Positions 16,909-25,736 of a DNA stretch of 64,000 nt are shown here, piece by piece. Position 1 is the first letter of the stretch, and each line of letters opens with the position of its first letter. Where the stretch lies: the NCBI GenBank assembly GCA_016722505.1, contig JADKJH010000001.1, positions 1,488,001-1,552,000 of the forward strand, written 5' to 3'. The stretch is from Holophagaceae bacterium (GTDB lineage Bacteria; Acidobacteriota; Holophagae; Holophagales; Holophagaceae). Both the position numbers and the translations under genes were made by a program. Under the pieces are notes generated by a model that saw only the letters and a list, made by a program, of their open reading frames with translations, was not told where the DNA came from and ran no database searches.

Positions 16909-17487
16909 ATGACTCACCACAGGTTTTCCCTTGCCGCAATGGTCCTAGCCCTCGCAGGTGGCGCCGTCTCGGCCCAGGATGTCCACTTCGGCCTTCATGC
17001 AGGTCTCGCCATCCCCCAGGGGGACTTGTCACGCAAGCAACTCCTTGGCAGTGATCCAGGGGGTAATTTCGGTGCTCATGTCAACTTTGATATGAAGCAG
17101 GGACACGTGATCCGGATTCGGACGGATTATTCCCAATTCCGTGAGAACAAAACCTTCGAGGGGTACGGGTTCACGTCAAAAATCAAAGCGTCAGACCTGT
17201 CCTTGGGAGTGGACTATCTCTACTTCGTGGATCATCGCCCCACAGGCCTTTACATGATGGCTGGAGTTTCAGGAAACCGCTGGGACCTGTCTTCTAAGGA
17301 CGACTACGGCTATGCCATTGATACTTTCAACATGACCACCACGAAATTCGGATACGGCTTCGGCGTGGGCTACCAGTTCAACCAAAGCTGGGGGTTAGAG
17401 GCTGGTTACACCTACAGCAAAATTGGTTCCAGCGATTTCCCCATCAATGCGGACGTGCTTCGCTTGACCGCGACCATTCGTTTTTAA
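16909..17487 (+). CDS. outer-membrane beta-barrel protein, paralogue 2
   Basis: The 192-residue protein has a signal peptide (cleavage near AVSAQ-DVHFG) and a predicted small beta-barrel ending TATIRF. Shared positions with the upstream paralogue include SDLSLGVDYLY versus SDASLGFDYIY and FGYGFGVGYQFNQSWGLEAGY versus AGAAAGAGFNFNPSFGVEARY, so the pair arose by tandem duplication. Function unknown. A 124-base gap separates the two genes. Confidence 0.8.
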   Translation: MTHHRFSLAAMVLALAGGAVSAQDVHFGLHAGLAIPQGDLSRKQLLGSDPGGNFGAHVNFDMKQGHVIRIRTDYSQFRENKTFEGYGFTSKIKASDLSLGVDYLYFVDHRPTGLYMMAGVSGNRWDLSSKDDYGYAIDTFNMTTTKFGYGFGVGYQFNQSWGLEAGYTYSKIGSSDFPINADVLRLTATIRF

Positions 17488-17504
17488 CCAATGATTTTCC
17501 ATTC

Positions 17505-17529
17505 AAAGGGCCCTCTACGGGGCCTTTTC
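17505..17529. terminator. terminator between convergent beta-barrel and UbiD-type genes
   Basis: A stem AAAGG...CCTTT with an inner CCC/GGG pairing and one mismatch is followed by TTTTC on the plus strand. It lies directly between the two convergent coding regions and overlaps the end of the minus-strand gene. Confidence 0.6.
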
Positions 17530-18998
17530 TATAGCCCGTATTCTTTCCAGCGGGTTGCGATCTTCTCCAGAACCTCACTCGGGAAAACCAGATCCTTCGG
17601 CCATTCGCGTTTGAAGCCGTCAAACGGTTTGTTCTTGCGGGTGGCGTCGATGCCCACCTTGCTGCCGAAGGCGAAGCGGTCCGAGGAATGGTCCAGCACA
17701 TCGAGCGGGCCATCGGTGAAGAGCAGGTCGCGGCGGGGATCCACGTTGCTGGTGACGCGGAAAAGGACCTCGTTCAAATCGTGGGGATCGATGTCCTCGT
17801 CCACCACAACCACGCACTTGCTGAACATGATTTGGCCGGTGCCCCAGATGGCGCTCATCACCTTTTGCGCGTGCCCGGGATAGTCCTTCTTCAGTGAGAC
17901 GATGACCAGGTTGTGGAAGCCGCCCGCAGCGGGAAGGTGCATGTCGCGGATTTCCGGCAGGACCATGCGCAGCAGCGGCAGGAATATGCGTTCGGTGGCG
18001 AGCCCCAGATAAGCATCCTCCTGCGGTGGCCGGCCTACGATCGTGGCGGGATAGACGGCGTTCTTCCGCATAGTGATGGCTTCCACATGCAGCACCGGAT
18101 AGTCGTCCGCCAGGGAGTAGTAGCCCGTGTGATCGCCAAAGGGGCCTTCGTTCCGCAGTTCGCGGGGATTCACGTAACCTTCGATGACGATCTCGGAATC
18201 CGCAGGAACTTCCAGGTCGTTGGTGATGCATTTCACCATCTCGATGCCGCTGCCCCGCAGGAAGCCCGCGAACATCAGCTCTGAAAGAAAGGGCGGCAAT
18301 GGGGCCGTGGCGCAATAGGTGAGATTCGGGTCACCGCCGAAGCTCACGGCCACGGGCATTTTTTCGGTGTCGTCGTAGCCGTGGCGGTTGCGCGCGCCAT
18401 CGTGATGAAGCTGGGTGTGGAAACCCAGGGCCCGGTCATCGAACACCTGCAGCCGGTAGAGGCCCATGTTGCGATGGCCCGTCTCTTTGTTGCGCGTGTG
18501 GCTCAGGCCCAGGGTGATGAAGGGGCCTCCGTCTTCGGGCCAGGTGGTGAGCACCGGCAGCTTGGTGAGCTGCACATCTCCCCCCTGCAAGACGATTTCC
18601 TGGCAGATTCCTTTGCGGACCGTTTTCGGCATCCAATTGCCCACTTCGGCGAGCATGGGGAGCTTGGCGAGCTTGTCGAAGAACCCGAGCCCAGGCTTGG
18701 GCATGGCTTCCTGGATGAGCTTCTCGATCCGGTCCGCGATGGCATCGAGCCCTCGTTCCTCTTTGTCGACACCCAAAGCCATTGCTATTCGCTTATAAGA
18801 ACCATAGGCGTTCATGAGCACGGGCATGGCATGGCCCTTTGGCTTTTCGAAAAGCAGCGCCTTGCCTCCGCCTGGCTGCTTGGACACCCGGTCGGCGATG
18901 GCACCCATTTCCAGGGAGGGATCCACCTCCACGGCAACGCGGTGCAATTCGCCGGCGGATTCAAGCTGGTGAAGGAAGGTTTGATAATCGCGGTTCAT
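17529..18998 (-). CDS. UbiD family decarboxylase
   Basis: The 489-residue protein belongs to the prenylated-FMN-dependent UbiD decarboxylases. Signature stretches are VIEGYVNPRELRNEGPFGDHTGYYS near residue 280-300 (catalytic E-R-E region) and SNVDPRRDLLFTDGPLDVLDHSS near the C terminus. Likely role is decarboxylation of an aromatic precursor of a quinone (ubiquinone or menaquinone pathway), but the family also acts on other aromatic acids. ATG 18998 starts MNRDYQTFLHQLE, which aligns with the usual start of the family; the frame to 19067 is probably untranslated. No ubiX-like partner is nearby. Confidence 0.9.
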   Translation of the reverse strand: MNRDYQTFLHQLESAGELHRVAVEVDPSLEMGAIADRVSKQPGGGKALLFEKPKGHAMPVLMNAYGSYKRIAMALGVDKEERGLDAIADRIEKLIQEAMPKPGLGFFDKLAKLPMLAEVGNWMPKTVRKGICQEIVLQGGDVQLTKLPVLTTWPEDGGPFITLGLSHTRNKETGHRNMGLYRLQVFDDRALGFHTQLHHDGARNRHGYDDTEKMPVAVSFGGDPNLTYCATAPLPPFLSELMFAGFLRGSGIEMVKCITNDLEVPADSEIVIEGYVNPRELRNEGPFGDHTGYYSLADDYPVLHVEAITMRKNAVYPATIVGRPPQEDAYLGLATERIFLPLLRMVLPEIRDMHLPAAGGFHNLVIVSLKKDYPGHAQKVMSAIWGTGQIMFSKCVVVVDEDIDPHDLNEVLFRVTSNVDPRRDLLFTDGPLDVLDHSSDRFAFGSKVGIDATRKNKPFDGFKREWPKDLVFPSEVLEKIATRWKEYGL

Positions 18999-19157
18999 CA
19001 GGTGTTCCAAATGAAGGAGGCGGAGCGTCCCGCGGGAAAGTCGCCCGGGTGAGGGCGGTAGTTCCATTGGACATCATCCCACCCCCTCTGGTCCTCCGAT
19101 ACAGGCCGTCCGTGCGAAACCCTGGACCTGCGGGACCACTGGCTGGATGCTTCTTGC

Positions 19158-20168
19158 ATGGCCTATTCCGACAGCCAGCCCCACCGCTATATCCGCGAAC
19201 ACCCCTGGCTTTGGGCCGCCCAGGCTGTGGGGGTCGGCGCGAGCATCGGAATGGGCCTCGGATACTTGATGGGTGCCCGCGGCCTTCGTGATTTCGGAAT
19301 GAATGCGGTCGTCGGCATCATTTTCAGCTGCGTGATGTGGGCGGGGTTCGAGCTGTTCCACAGCCCCTTCGAATCCCGCAAAGAAGGCTGGTCACCCGAA
19401 CGCGTGGGCCTCGTGTCGGTCCTCTGGATGCTGGCGCTGTATGCGGTCCTGCTCTTGATTTCGATAAGCCTCATCCGTTTTCTGACGGGCGTGAACATGT
19501 TGCGGAACAGCAGCGTCATGGTGTTCACGGGCCTGGCGGGCCTGGCGGCATCGGGATTCATCGCCACCAAGGAGACCATCGCGGGGCACGTCGCTGCAGA
19601 GCGCCGGCTGGTTCTGGCGGAAGCCCGGGCCAGTTTCCTGAGCCTTCAAGCCCAGATACAGCCCCATACATTGTTCAATGCCTTGAATACCATCGCGGCC
19701 CTCATCCCTGAAGACCCGCGCCGCGCAGAAGAGGCAACTGAGCGCTTATCGGCCTTGCTGCGCCGAATCCTGGGGGCCCTGGAACAACCCGTCTGGAGCC
19801 TGCGGGAGGAATTCGCGCTCTTGGAACATCTGCTGCGTTTGGAGGCTCTGCGTTTCGGCGAACGACTCAACTACCAGCTCATTTTAGAGCCCGCCATGGC
19901 CGAGCAGCAGATCCAGCCTCTGCTCTTGCTGCCCTTGGTGGAAAACAGCTTCAAGCATGGCTTCCGCCCGAAAGTGGAGGCGTGCCATATCACGGTGCGG
20001 GCCGAGGGTGGGCGCATCCGCATTCAGGATGACGGTGTGGGCAGGGAGGAGGGAGCTCCAGATGGAGTGGGCCTGCGCACCGTGCGTGAGCGGCTGGGAG
20101 CTTCCGGAGGCTCTCTGCGCTGGCTCCCGGTGGAGGAGGGTTGCGCCCTGGAGGTGAGGCTTTCATGA
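19158..20168 (+). CDS. LytS/YehU-type sensor histidine kinase
   Basis: The 336-residue membrane kinase has about four N-terminal transmembrane helices (residues 20-135), a short coiled region, the His_kinase domain with phospho-acceptor context QAQIQPHTLFNALN near residue 170 (most relatives have PHFLFN), and a C-terminal HATPase domain with N box PLVENSFKHGF and G box IQDDGVGREEG. Input signal is unknown and no extracellular sensor domain is visible. Its stop overlaps the start of the LytTR regulator (ATGA), so both are made together. Confidence 0.9.
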   Translation: MAYSDSQPHRYIREHPWLWAAQAVGVGASIGMGLGYLMGARGLRDFGMNAVVGIIFSCVMWAGFELFHSPFESRKEGWSPERVGLVSVLWMLALYAVLLLISISLIRFLTGVNMLRNSSVMVFTGLAGLAASGFIATKETIAGHVAAERRLVLAEARASFLSLQAQIQPHTLFNALNTIAALIPEDPRRAEEATERLSALLRRILGALEQPVWSLREEFALLEHLLRLEALRFGERLNYQLILEPAMAEQQIQPLLLLPLVENSFKHGFRPKVEACHITVRAEGGRIRIQDDGVGREEGAPDGVGLRTVRERLGASGGSLRWLPVEEGCALEVRLS

Positions 20169-20914
20169 AGCCATTGCGCTTTGCCATCATCGAAGACGAG
20201 CCGCCGGCAAGGATCCGGCTCAAGCGCCTGGTGGCGGAGCTGGAACCAGAATCCGTTTGCATCGCCGAAGCCGGGGATGGCCGCGCGGGTCTGGCGCTGT
20301 TGCGGGAACATCCAGTGGACCTGCTCTTCCTGGACATTGAATTCCCCCCATCGGGGGCCTTCGGGCTATTGCGCGAGGCTCGGGAGGCCGGACTCCGGCT
20401 GCCTCCCATCGCCTTCGTCACGGCCTTCGACCAGCATGCGCTGGAGGCTTTCAAGTGGGCCGCCTGCGACTACCTGCTCAAGCCCATGGAGCGGGAACGA
20501 CTCAGGGAGACGTTGGATCGCCTGGTCCCGGCCCAACCGGATTTCGGCCTGCTGCTCCAGGCGCTGGAGGCTGCCCGGAGCAAGCAAATTCCCGAGCGGT
20601 TCTCGGTATCGGTGAAGGGCCGGTTGCGAATATTGAATTGGGCGGACGTGAGCCACCTCTCCACTGAAAATCGCCTGCTTTTCGTGCACACGGCCGAGGG
20701 GCGTTTCGTGCTGGATCGCACGCTCGATGAGTTGGAGGGCCTTCTGGCCCCGCGGTTCATCCGCACCCACCGGGGAGCCATGGTGGCCCTCAATGCGGTC
20801 AAGGAATTGATGCCGGATGCCGGAGGCACCGGTGAGTTGCGATTGAAAGATGAGGCTCGCGTGCCGGTGAGTCGGGACCGCATGGCAGAGCTGCGAAGGT
20901 GCCTCGGAGGCTGA
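20165..20914 (+). CDS. LytTR family response regulator
   Basis: The 249-residue protein has an N-terminal receiver domain (acidic pocket EDE near residue 10, phospho-acceptor Asp in DLLFLDIEFP near 58, conserved Lys in YLLKPMERE) and a C-terminal LytTR DNA-binding domain (SVKGRLRILNWADVSHLSTENRLLFVHT ... FIRTHRGAMVALNAVKEL). It is the partner of the upstream kinase. LytTR regulators often control cell-surface or quorum functions, but no target is evident. The next gene starts 110 bases downstream and may be a target. Confidence 0.92.
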   Translation: MKPLRFAIIEDEPPARIRLKRLVAELEPESVCIAEAGDGRAGLALLREHPVDLLFLDIEFPPSGAFGLLREAREAGLRLPPIAFVTAFDQHALEAFKWAACDYLLKPMERERLRETLDRLVPAQPDFGLLLQALEAARSKQIPERFSVSVKGRLRILNWADVSHLSTENRLLFVHTAEGRFVLDRTLDELEGLLAPRFIRTHRGAMVALNAVKELMPDAGGTGELRLKDEARVPVSRDRMAELRRCLGG

Positions 20915-21023
20915 AATACGACCTTTCGTACGGGGGGCGCCCCCGTTGGTGCGTAAGGGCGGGCGCAGGGGAACGTAATTCAAGAATCTGGCTCTATCGC
21001 GCCGTGCGCGTTTGGAGTCCACC

Positions 21024-21752
21024 ATGCGAATGCATCTGCTCTTGTTGCCCGTCCTGGCTTTCACCCTAAGCGCCCAGGAAGTTGATCTCCCCACCCAGCT
21101 GCAACGGACCCAGCGCATGGGCACTGATGCCTTGCAGGGTCTTCAAGCCAAACTGGCGATGGATCCAGCATCCTCTGAACAGAAGGCCTACTTCCAAGCC
21201 CTCGTGGGATACACGCTGGCCTCCCACCTGCAACACCGCGACGCCAAGGCCTCTGAAGCGCTCCTGGATCGCACGTTGAAAGGCCTTGAGGGGCGCAAGG
21301 ACGCCGAGAGCCTTGCCCTGATGGGCGCCTGCCTTGGCTTGAAGATCGGCTTCGCCCCCATGTCGGGAATGACCCTGGCGCCGAAAGCCGCGGGGCTGTT
21401 CCAGCAGGCCCTCAAGTTGAGCCCGGGGAATCCTCGTGCGCTCTTCTTCCAGGGGTTGCATGTCTACCACACGCCCGCCTTTTTCGGCGGAGGTGGGGAG
21501 AAAGCGATGCCTATTCTCGAAGCGGCCGGGATGGCGGCCATAGCTGAAAAGCCCGCCGAGAACCCTTGGGCACCGCGGTGGGGCAGGGCCGAGAGCCTAG
21601 CTTGGCTGGCGCTGGTGCAGCTCGATCAACATCAGATCGAAGCCGCCAGCCAGAGCATCAATGCCGCCTTGGCGGTGGATGGGGACTACGCTTTCGCGGC
21701 AAAAGTCGCGAAACCGAAGATTGACGCAGAATTGGCCAAGGCAGCGAAGTGA
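21024..21752 (+). CDS. exported TPR-like protein of unknown function
   Basis: The 242-residue protein starts with a signal peptide (MRMHLLLLPVLAFTLSAQ) and is otherwise alpha-helical with Ala/Leu-rich repeats resembling TPR units (AGLFQQALKLSPGNPRALFFQG; SLAWLALVQLDQHQIEAASQSINAALAVDGDY). ATG 21024 follows TTGGAG. It ends overlapping the GTG start of the TonB receptor (GTGA), so the two form an operon and the protein may assist that receptor in the periplasm. No enzymatic motif was seen. Confidence 0.75.
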   Translation: MRMHLLLLPVLAFTLSAQEVDLPTQLQRTQRMGTDALQGLQAKLAMDPASSEQKAYFQALVGYTLASHLQHRDAKASEALLDRTLKGLEGRKDAESLALMGACLGLKIGFAPMSGMTLAPKAAGLFQQALKLSPGNPRALFFQGLHVYHTPAFFGGGGEKAMPILEAAGMAAIAEKPAENPWAPRWGRAESLAWLALVQLDQHQIEAASQSINAALAVDGDYAFAAKVAKPKIDAELAKAAK

Positions 21753-23866
21753 TTCCCATCCTGATGCAGTCAGCGGCTCTTCTGGGTGGCGTGGTGATGG
21801 GTCCTGGCGGCGCGCCGATTGCAGGTGCGGTGGTGGCGACAGGAGCTCAACAGGTGCTGACGGACGCCAAGGGAGGGTTTTCCTTGAAGGTGGAGGGGGC
21901 GGTCGTCCTCCGCATCTCCGCCAAGGGGTTCAGTCCCCAGGAGCGGGAAGCGAAGCCCGGGGAGACGGTGCTGGTGCTCCTGGAGCGGGAGGCCCAGGGC
22001 GCCACCGTGGAGGTGGTGGAGGGTTCGGGTTACTCCAGCGAGGGGCCTTCAAGCTCCATCTCCAGGTTGGAGATCTACATGACCCCGGGGGCCGCGGCGG
22101 ACGTGTTCCAGGCCACCAAGGCTCTGCCCGGTGTGAGCAACGCCAGTGAAGGGGCCGAGCTTTTCGTAAGGGGTGGCAAGCCTGAAGAGGTGGGCATCTA
22201 TCTCAACGGCGGCCGTCTGCCGCGACCCTACCACCACCCCAATACCCAGGGCGGCATCTTTTCCTCCGTGGACACGGCCATGGTCACGCGCCTGGACTTC
22301 ATTCCCGGCGGGTTTTCAGCGAAGTACGGGGATGCGCTCTCGGCGGTGCTGGATCTCAGCACCGAGGAGAGCTCGCCCGTGCGCACAGGCAGTGCCCTCA
22401 TCAATCTGGCTGGCCAGGGCATCCAGCAGGATGAACCGGTGGGCGGCGGTGTGCTGCGAGGTTCCTACCGACACGCTTCGCCGGTGTTGCTGGACAAGCT
22501 CTACGGGCTCTCTCCGAATTTCACAGATTCTCCCATCAGCGATGACCTGCAGCTGAACCATCAGACTCCGCTGGGGACGGGCCGCCTGACCACGACCGCC
22601 ATTTTCTCCCAAGACCATCTGGCGGTGGACACCCGCATCGCGAATGTCGTTGGCATCTATGACAACCGCAGCCGGACGCGTTTTCTTACGGGCCAGTTCA
22701 CTCAAGCCTTGGGAGAGCGCACGGTGCTGAGCCTCACCGTATCGGATTCGCGCTTTCACGAAGCTTGGTCCTTTGGTCCCTGGGGCATCACCCAGGAGGA
22801 GCACGATGGTTTCCTGAGGGCCGAAGGGGCCATTCAGGTGAACGAGGCCATCACCATCGAGTCGGGATTGGATCGGGACCAGCTTCGGCTGGATCCCAGG
22901 GGCATGGTTCCCTTCGATCTGGCTAATTGGAATTCGGATGCAGCGCCCAGGGTCTTTGCCTATGGCATCGATGGAGTCCGCACCGGCGCCTATGCAACAG
23001 TGCGCTGGCTCATCTCCAGCCGATGGGGGCTCTCCATCGGGGGCCGTTCGGATCGCTACGGCCTGCTGCGCGAATCCACGCGGGATGCCCGAGCTACGGT
23101 CTCCTACCAGGTTTCAGAGGGCATCACGCTGCGTCTGGCGGGGGGCAGTTTCCACCAGGCTCCGCCGCTCATGCAGCTGGACCCCTATGCGGGAAATCAG
23201 AATCTCAAGGTCTTGAGGGCGACCCACGCCGTTCTCGCGCTGGATGCCCGCTGGAAAAAGGTTTGGGACACCCAGGTGCGGCTGGAGGCCTATCGCAAGG
23301 ACTACGACCATCTGGTGGTGGAGGATCCCGGGGCTCGTTACTTGAGCGATGGGCGCGGCTACGCCCAGGGTCTGGACCTTTTATTGAAGGCTTCCCGAGG
23401 CTCATTCAGGGGCTGGATTGGTTATGGCTACCTGGATACCAAGCGCAGGGAGGCCAAGCAGGCCGAAGTCGGGCCCGTCCCTACCAGCGTGCCCCATAAC
23501 CTGACGGTGGTGGGTACTTGGTCCCTGAAGCCGGGCCTCGATTTGGGCGGGTCCTGGCGCTATGCCACCGGGGCTCCGGTGACACCCATCTCGGGCAGCC
23601 TCCCAGATGGCAACGGCGGGTTCGAGCCTCAGGAAGGCAAGATCTATTCGGACCGCCTGCCAGCTTACGGCCGCATGGACCTCCGCCTCTCGCGGCTGTT
23701 TCCGTTCCATGGGCTCCGCTGCGTGGCCTTCGCGGAGGTGATGAACCTCCTGAACCGGCACAATGTCTCCAGCTACAGCTACAATCCTGACTATAGCCAA
23801 CGGCGCCAGGAGGAGAGCTACTTCAGCCGCCGGATCCTGGTGGCGGGCCTCAGCCTGGCGTGGTGA
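21749..23866 (+). CDS. TonB-dependent receptor with N-terminal carboxypeptidase-regulatory-like domain
   Basis: The 705-residue outer-membrane protein begins at GTG 21749 with a short leader, then a CarboxypepD_reg-like beta-sandwich (GGVVMGPGGAPIAGAVVAT ... LTDAKGGFSLKVEG, residues 14-80), a plug domain (ATKALPGVSNASEGAELFVRGG) and a barrel ending LSLAW. This architecture is typical of receptors for carbohydrates, peptides or siderophores; the ligand is unknown. It overlaps the preceding TPR-like gene, an arrangement that suggests joint export of nutrients-uptake components. The leader is unusually short for a signal peptide. Confidence 0.88.
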   Translation: MIPILMQSAALLGGVVMGPGGAPIAGAVVATGAQQVLTDAKGGFSLKVEGAVVLRISAKGFSPQEREAKPGETVLVLLEREAQGATVEVVEGSGYSSEGPSSSISRLEIYMTPGAAADVFQATKALPGVSNASEGAELFVRGGKPEEVGIYLNGGRLPRPYHHPNTQGGIFSSVDTAMVTRLDFIPGGFSAKYGDALSAVLDLSTEESSPVRTGSALINLAGQGIQQDEPVGGGVLRGSYRHASPVLLDKLYGLSPNFTDSPISDDLQLNHQTPLGTGRLTTTAIFSQDHLAVDTRIANVVGIYDNRSRTRFLTGQFTQALGERTVLSLTVSDSRFHEAWSFGPWGITQEEHDGFLRAEGAIQVNEAITIESGLDRDQLRLDPRGMVPFDLANWNSDAAPRVFAYGIDGVRTGAYATVRWLISSRWGLSIGGRSDRYGLLRESTRDARATVSYQVSEGITLRLAGGSFHQAPPLMQLDPYAGNQNLKVLRATHAVLALDARWKKVWDTQVRLEAYRKDYDHLVVEDPGARYLSDGRGYAQGLDLLLKASRGSFRGWIGYGYLDTKRREAKQAEVGPVPTSVPHNLTVVGTWSLKPGLDLGGSWRYATGAPVTPISGSLPDGNGGFEPQEGKIYSDRLPAYGRMDLRLSRLFPFHGLRCVAFAEVMNLLNRHNVSSYSYNPDYSQRRQEESYFSRRILVAGLSLAW

Positions 23867-23988
23867 TGGAAATGAAGCCTTGAAACCTATGGCTTTCTTT
23901 GTCATTCTGGTTGACCCGCTAGGTACCGGGCTCCAAAAGTGCATCCGATGGATCGCCGCCCGCAAGCCAGTCATATTTCGAGGTTTTC

Positions 23989-24300
23989 ATGTACGCAGTC
24001 ATCCAGACCGGTGGCAAGCAATACCGCGTGGCCGAGGGCGATGTCCTCCGCGTGGAATTGCTGGAGAAAGAACCCAAGCAGGCCATCAGCTTCGACAAGG
24101 TTCTGCTCTTGGAGAATGGCGATGCCGTCACCATCGGGCAGCCCACGGTGAAGGGCGCCACCGTCGAAGCCGAAGTCATCCGCCACGACCGCGCCAAGAA
24201 GGTGATCATCTTCAAGAAGAAGCGCACCACCACCTACCAGCGCACCCAGGGCCACCGCCAGGGCTTCACCGAAGTCCGCATCAAGGGCATCAAGGCCTAA
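23989..24300 (+). CDS. rplU: 50S ribosomal protein L21
   Basis: The 103-residue protein starts MYAVIQTGGKQYRVAEGD and ends with KKRTTTYQRTQGHRQGFTEVRI, the standard L21 landmarks. It binds 23S rRNA and L20. It heads the common rplU-rpmA-obgE order. A 122-base leader precedes it. Confidence 0.98.
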   Translation: MYAVIQTGGKQYRVAEGDVLRVELLEKEPKQAISFDKVLLLENGDAVTIGQPTVKGATVEAEVIRHDRAKKVIIFKKKRTTTYQRTQGHRQGFTEVRIKGIKA

Positions 24301-24341
24301 AGTCTCGAGTCCCAAGTCTCAAGTCCCAAGTCTCAAGTCCC
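24301..24341. repeat. tandem heptamer repeat (AAGTCYC)n
   Basis: Between rplU and rpmA lie five consecutive AAGTCTC/AAGTCCC-type units, the first degenerate. The 17-mer AAGTCTCAAGTCCCAAG at 24314-24330 recurs exactly as both inverted ends of the element at 31843-31954. Confidence 0.85.
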
Positions 24342-24365
24342 GCAGATTGATCACGAGGTATTCCC

Positions 24366-24626
24366 ATGGCACATAAAAAAGGCGTCGGCTCTTCCCGAAA
24401 TGGTCGCGATTCCAATTCCCAGCGGCTTGGCACCAAGCTTTTCGGCGGTCAGCTCGCCAAGGCTGGCGCGATCATAGTCCGCCAGCGCGGCACTCAATTC
24501 CACCCAGGCAATGGTGTGGGCATCGGTGTGGATCACACCATCTTCGCCACCATCGAAGGCAAAGTCCGCTTCCAGGACCGAGGCCAGCACGGCCGGTTCA
24601 TCCATGTGGATCCAATCGAGGCTTGA
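24366..24626 (+). CDS. rpmA: 50S ribosomal protein L27
   Basis: The 86-residue protein begins MAHKKGVGSSRNGRDSNSQRLG and contains GNGVGIGVDHTIFA, the L27 landmarks. It lies close to the peptidyl-transferase centre. The N terminus lacks the extra cleavable leader seen in Firmicutes. It is followed by a strong hairpin before obgE. Confidence 0.98.
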   Translation: MAHKKGVGSSRNGRDSNSQRLGTKLFGGQLAKAGAIIVRQRGTQFHPGNGVGIGVDHTIFATIEGKVRFQDRGQHGRFIHVDPIEA

Positions 24627-24664
24627 TGCCCGCGAATCTGGATCCACGATCAACGAACAAACCC

Positions 24665-24700
24665 AAGCGCGCGATCAAGCTTTTGGTCGCGCGCTTTATT
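24665..24700 (+). terminator. strong hairpin terminator between rpmA and obgE
   Basis: A stem of 14 to 16 bp (AAGCGCGCGA paired with TCGCGCGCTT plus inner GATCAA/TTGGTC) and a 4-base loop is followed by TATTTAATT. It should reduce read-through from the ribosomal-protein genes into obgE. Confidence 0.8.
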
Positions 24701-24722
24701 TAATTCCTCAAAGACTGGTTCC

Positions 24723-25736
24723 ATGTTTCTAGATCAAGTCCAACTCAAGGTGGAAGCCGGCCACGGCGGGGCGGGGTCTACGCACTTCCGGCGGGAGAAG
24801 TTCGCAGAAAAAGGCGGGCCCGATGGCGGCGATGGAGGCCGTGGCGGTTCGGTCTACGTGGTGGCGAACCCATCGCTCAATACTCTGAACATCTATCGCA
24901 GTGTGCGCGAATATGTTGCCGAACGTGGGGCCAGCGGCGAGGGCGGGCGGCGGCAGGGCAGGGATGGCGTGGATGTGATCCTGGACGTCCCCCTTGGAAC
25001 GGTGTTGAAAGATGCGGATAGCGGAGAAGTCTTGGCCGAAGTGCTAAGCCCCGGCGATAACATCTGCGTGGCCCGGGGCGGACGGGGCGGCCTTGGCAAC
25101 AACAATTTCAAGAGCAGCACTAATCGCGTTCCCATGCATCATCAGCCAGGCGAGGATGGCGAACTCCGGACCTTGTCGCTTGAACTGAAAATGATCGCGG
25201 ATGTGGGCTTGGTGGGTTTCCCCAATGCGGGAAAGAGTACTTTGGTAAGCCGCATCAGCGCCGCTCGGCCCAAGATCGCCAATTACCCTTTCACCACCCT
25301 GGAGCCGCAATTGGGCGTGGTGGAAGTGGACGAGCTGGTCAGCTTCGTCATTGCCGACATTCCAGGTCTCATCGAAGGCGCATCCCAAGGTGCCGGATTA
25401 GGCATCCAGTTCCTGCGGCACGTGGAGCGCACGCGGATGCTTTTGCACCTCGTGGATCTCACGGACCCCATGAGCGAGCCCGAGGAATCCATCCGAGTCA
25501 TTGAAGGCGAACTGAAAGCCTTTTCAGAAATTCTCTTCCAGAAACCGAGATGGCTCGTGGGCACCAAGGTGGACGCGCTACAGGATGAGGATCGGCTGGC
25601 CCGATTCGAAGCCCTGTGCCGGGAGCGGGATCAAGAGCCCATCGTGATTTCAGGCGTCACCGGCGAAGGCTTGAGGCCCTTGGTGTTCAAGCTCGGCGCT
25701 GCATTGGCCGTCATTCCCAAAGAATCCTTGATCTGA
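24723..25736 (+). CDS. obgE: GTPase Obg/CgtA
   Basis: The 337-residue GTPase has the N-terminal glycine-rich Obg fold (MFLDQVQLKVEAGHGGAGSTHFRREK), then a G domain from about residue 160: G1 GFPNAGKST, G2 around YPFTTLEP, G3 DIPGLIEGA, and G4 GTKVDA where the usual NKxD Asn is Thr. It acts in 50S maturation and stress control. The usual C-terminal OCT domain is absent. The stop overlaps the nadD start by one base (TGATG). Confidence 0.97.
   Translation: MFLDQVQLKVEAGHGGAGSTHFRREKFAEKGGPDGGDGGRGGSVYVVANPSLNTLNIYRSVREYVAERGASGEGGRRQGRDGVDVILDVPLGTVLKDADSGEVLAEVLSPGDNICVARGGRGGLGNNNFKSSTNRVPMHHQPGEDGELRTLSLELKMIADVGLVGFPNAGKSTLVSRISAARPKIANYPFTTLEPQLGVVEVDELVSFVIADIPGLIEGASQGAGLGIQFLRHVERTRMLLHLVDLTDPMSEPEESIRVIEGELKAFSEILFQKPRWLVGTKVDALQDEDRLARFEALCRERDQEPIVISGVTGEGLRPLVFKLGAALAVIPKESLI

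Noticed and set aside
21661..22149. Gly/Arg-rich ORF overlapping the TonB receptor
   Set aside because: Out-of-frame shadow of the receptor N terminus; repeated Gly/Gly-Arg composition is a frame artefact.
24301..24341. CRISPR array
   Set aside because: The units are 7-bp tandem repeats with no spacers, and no cas genes are present.
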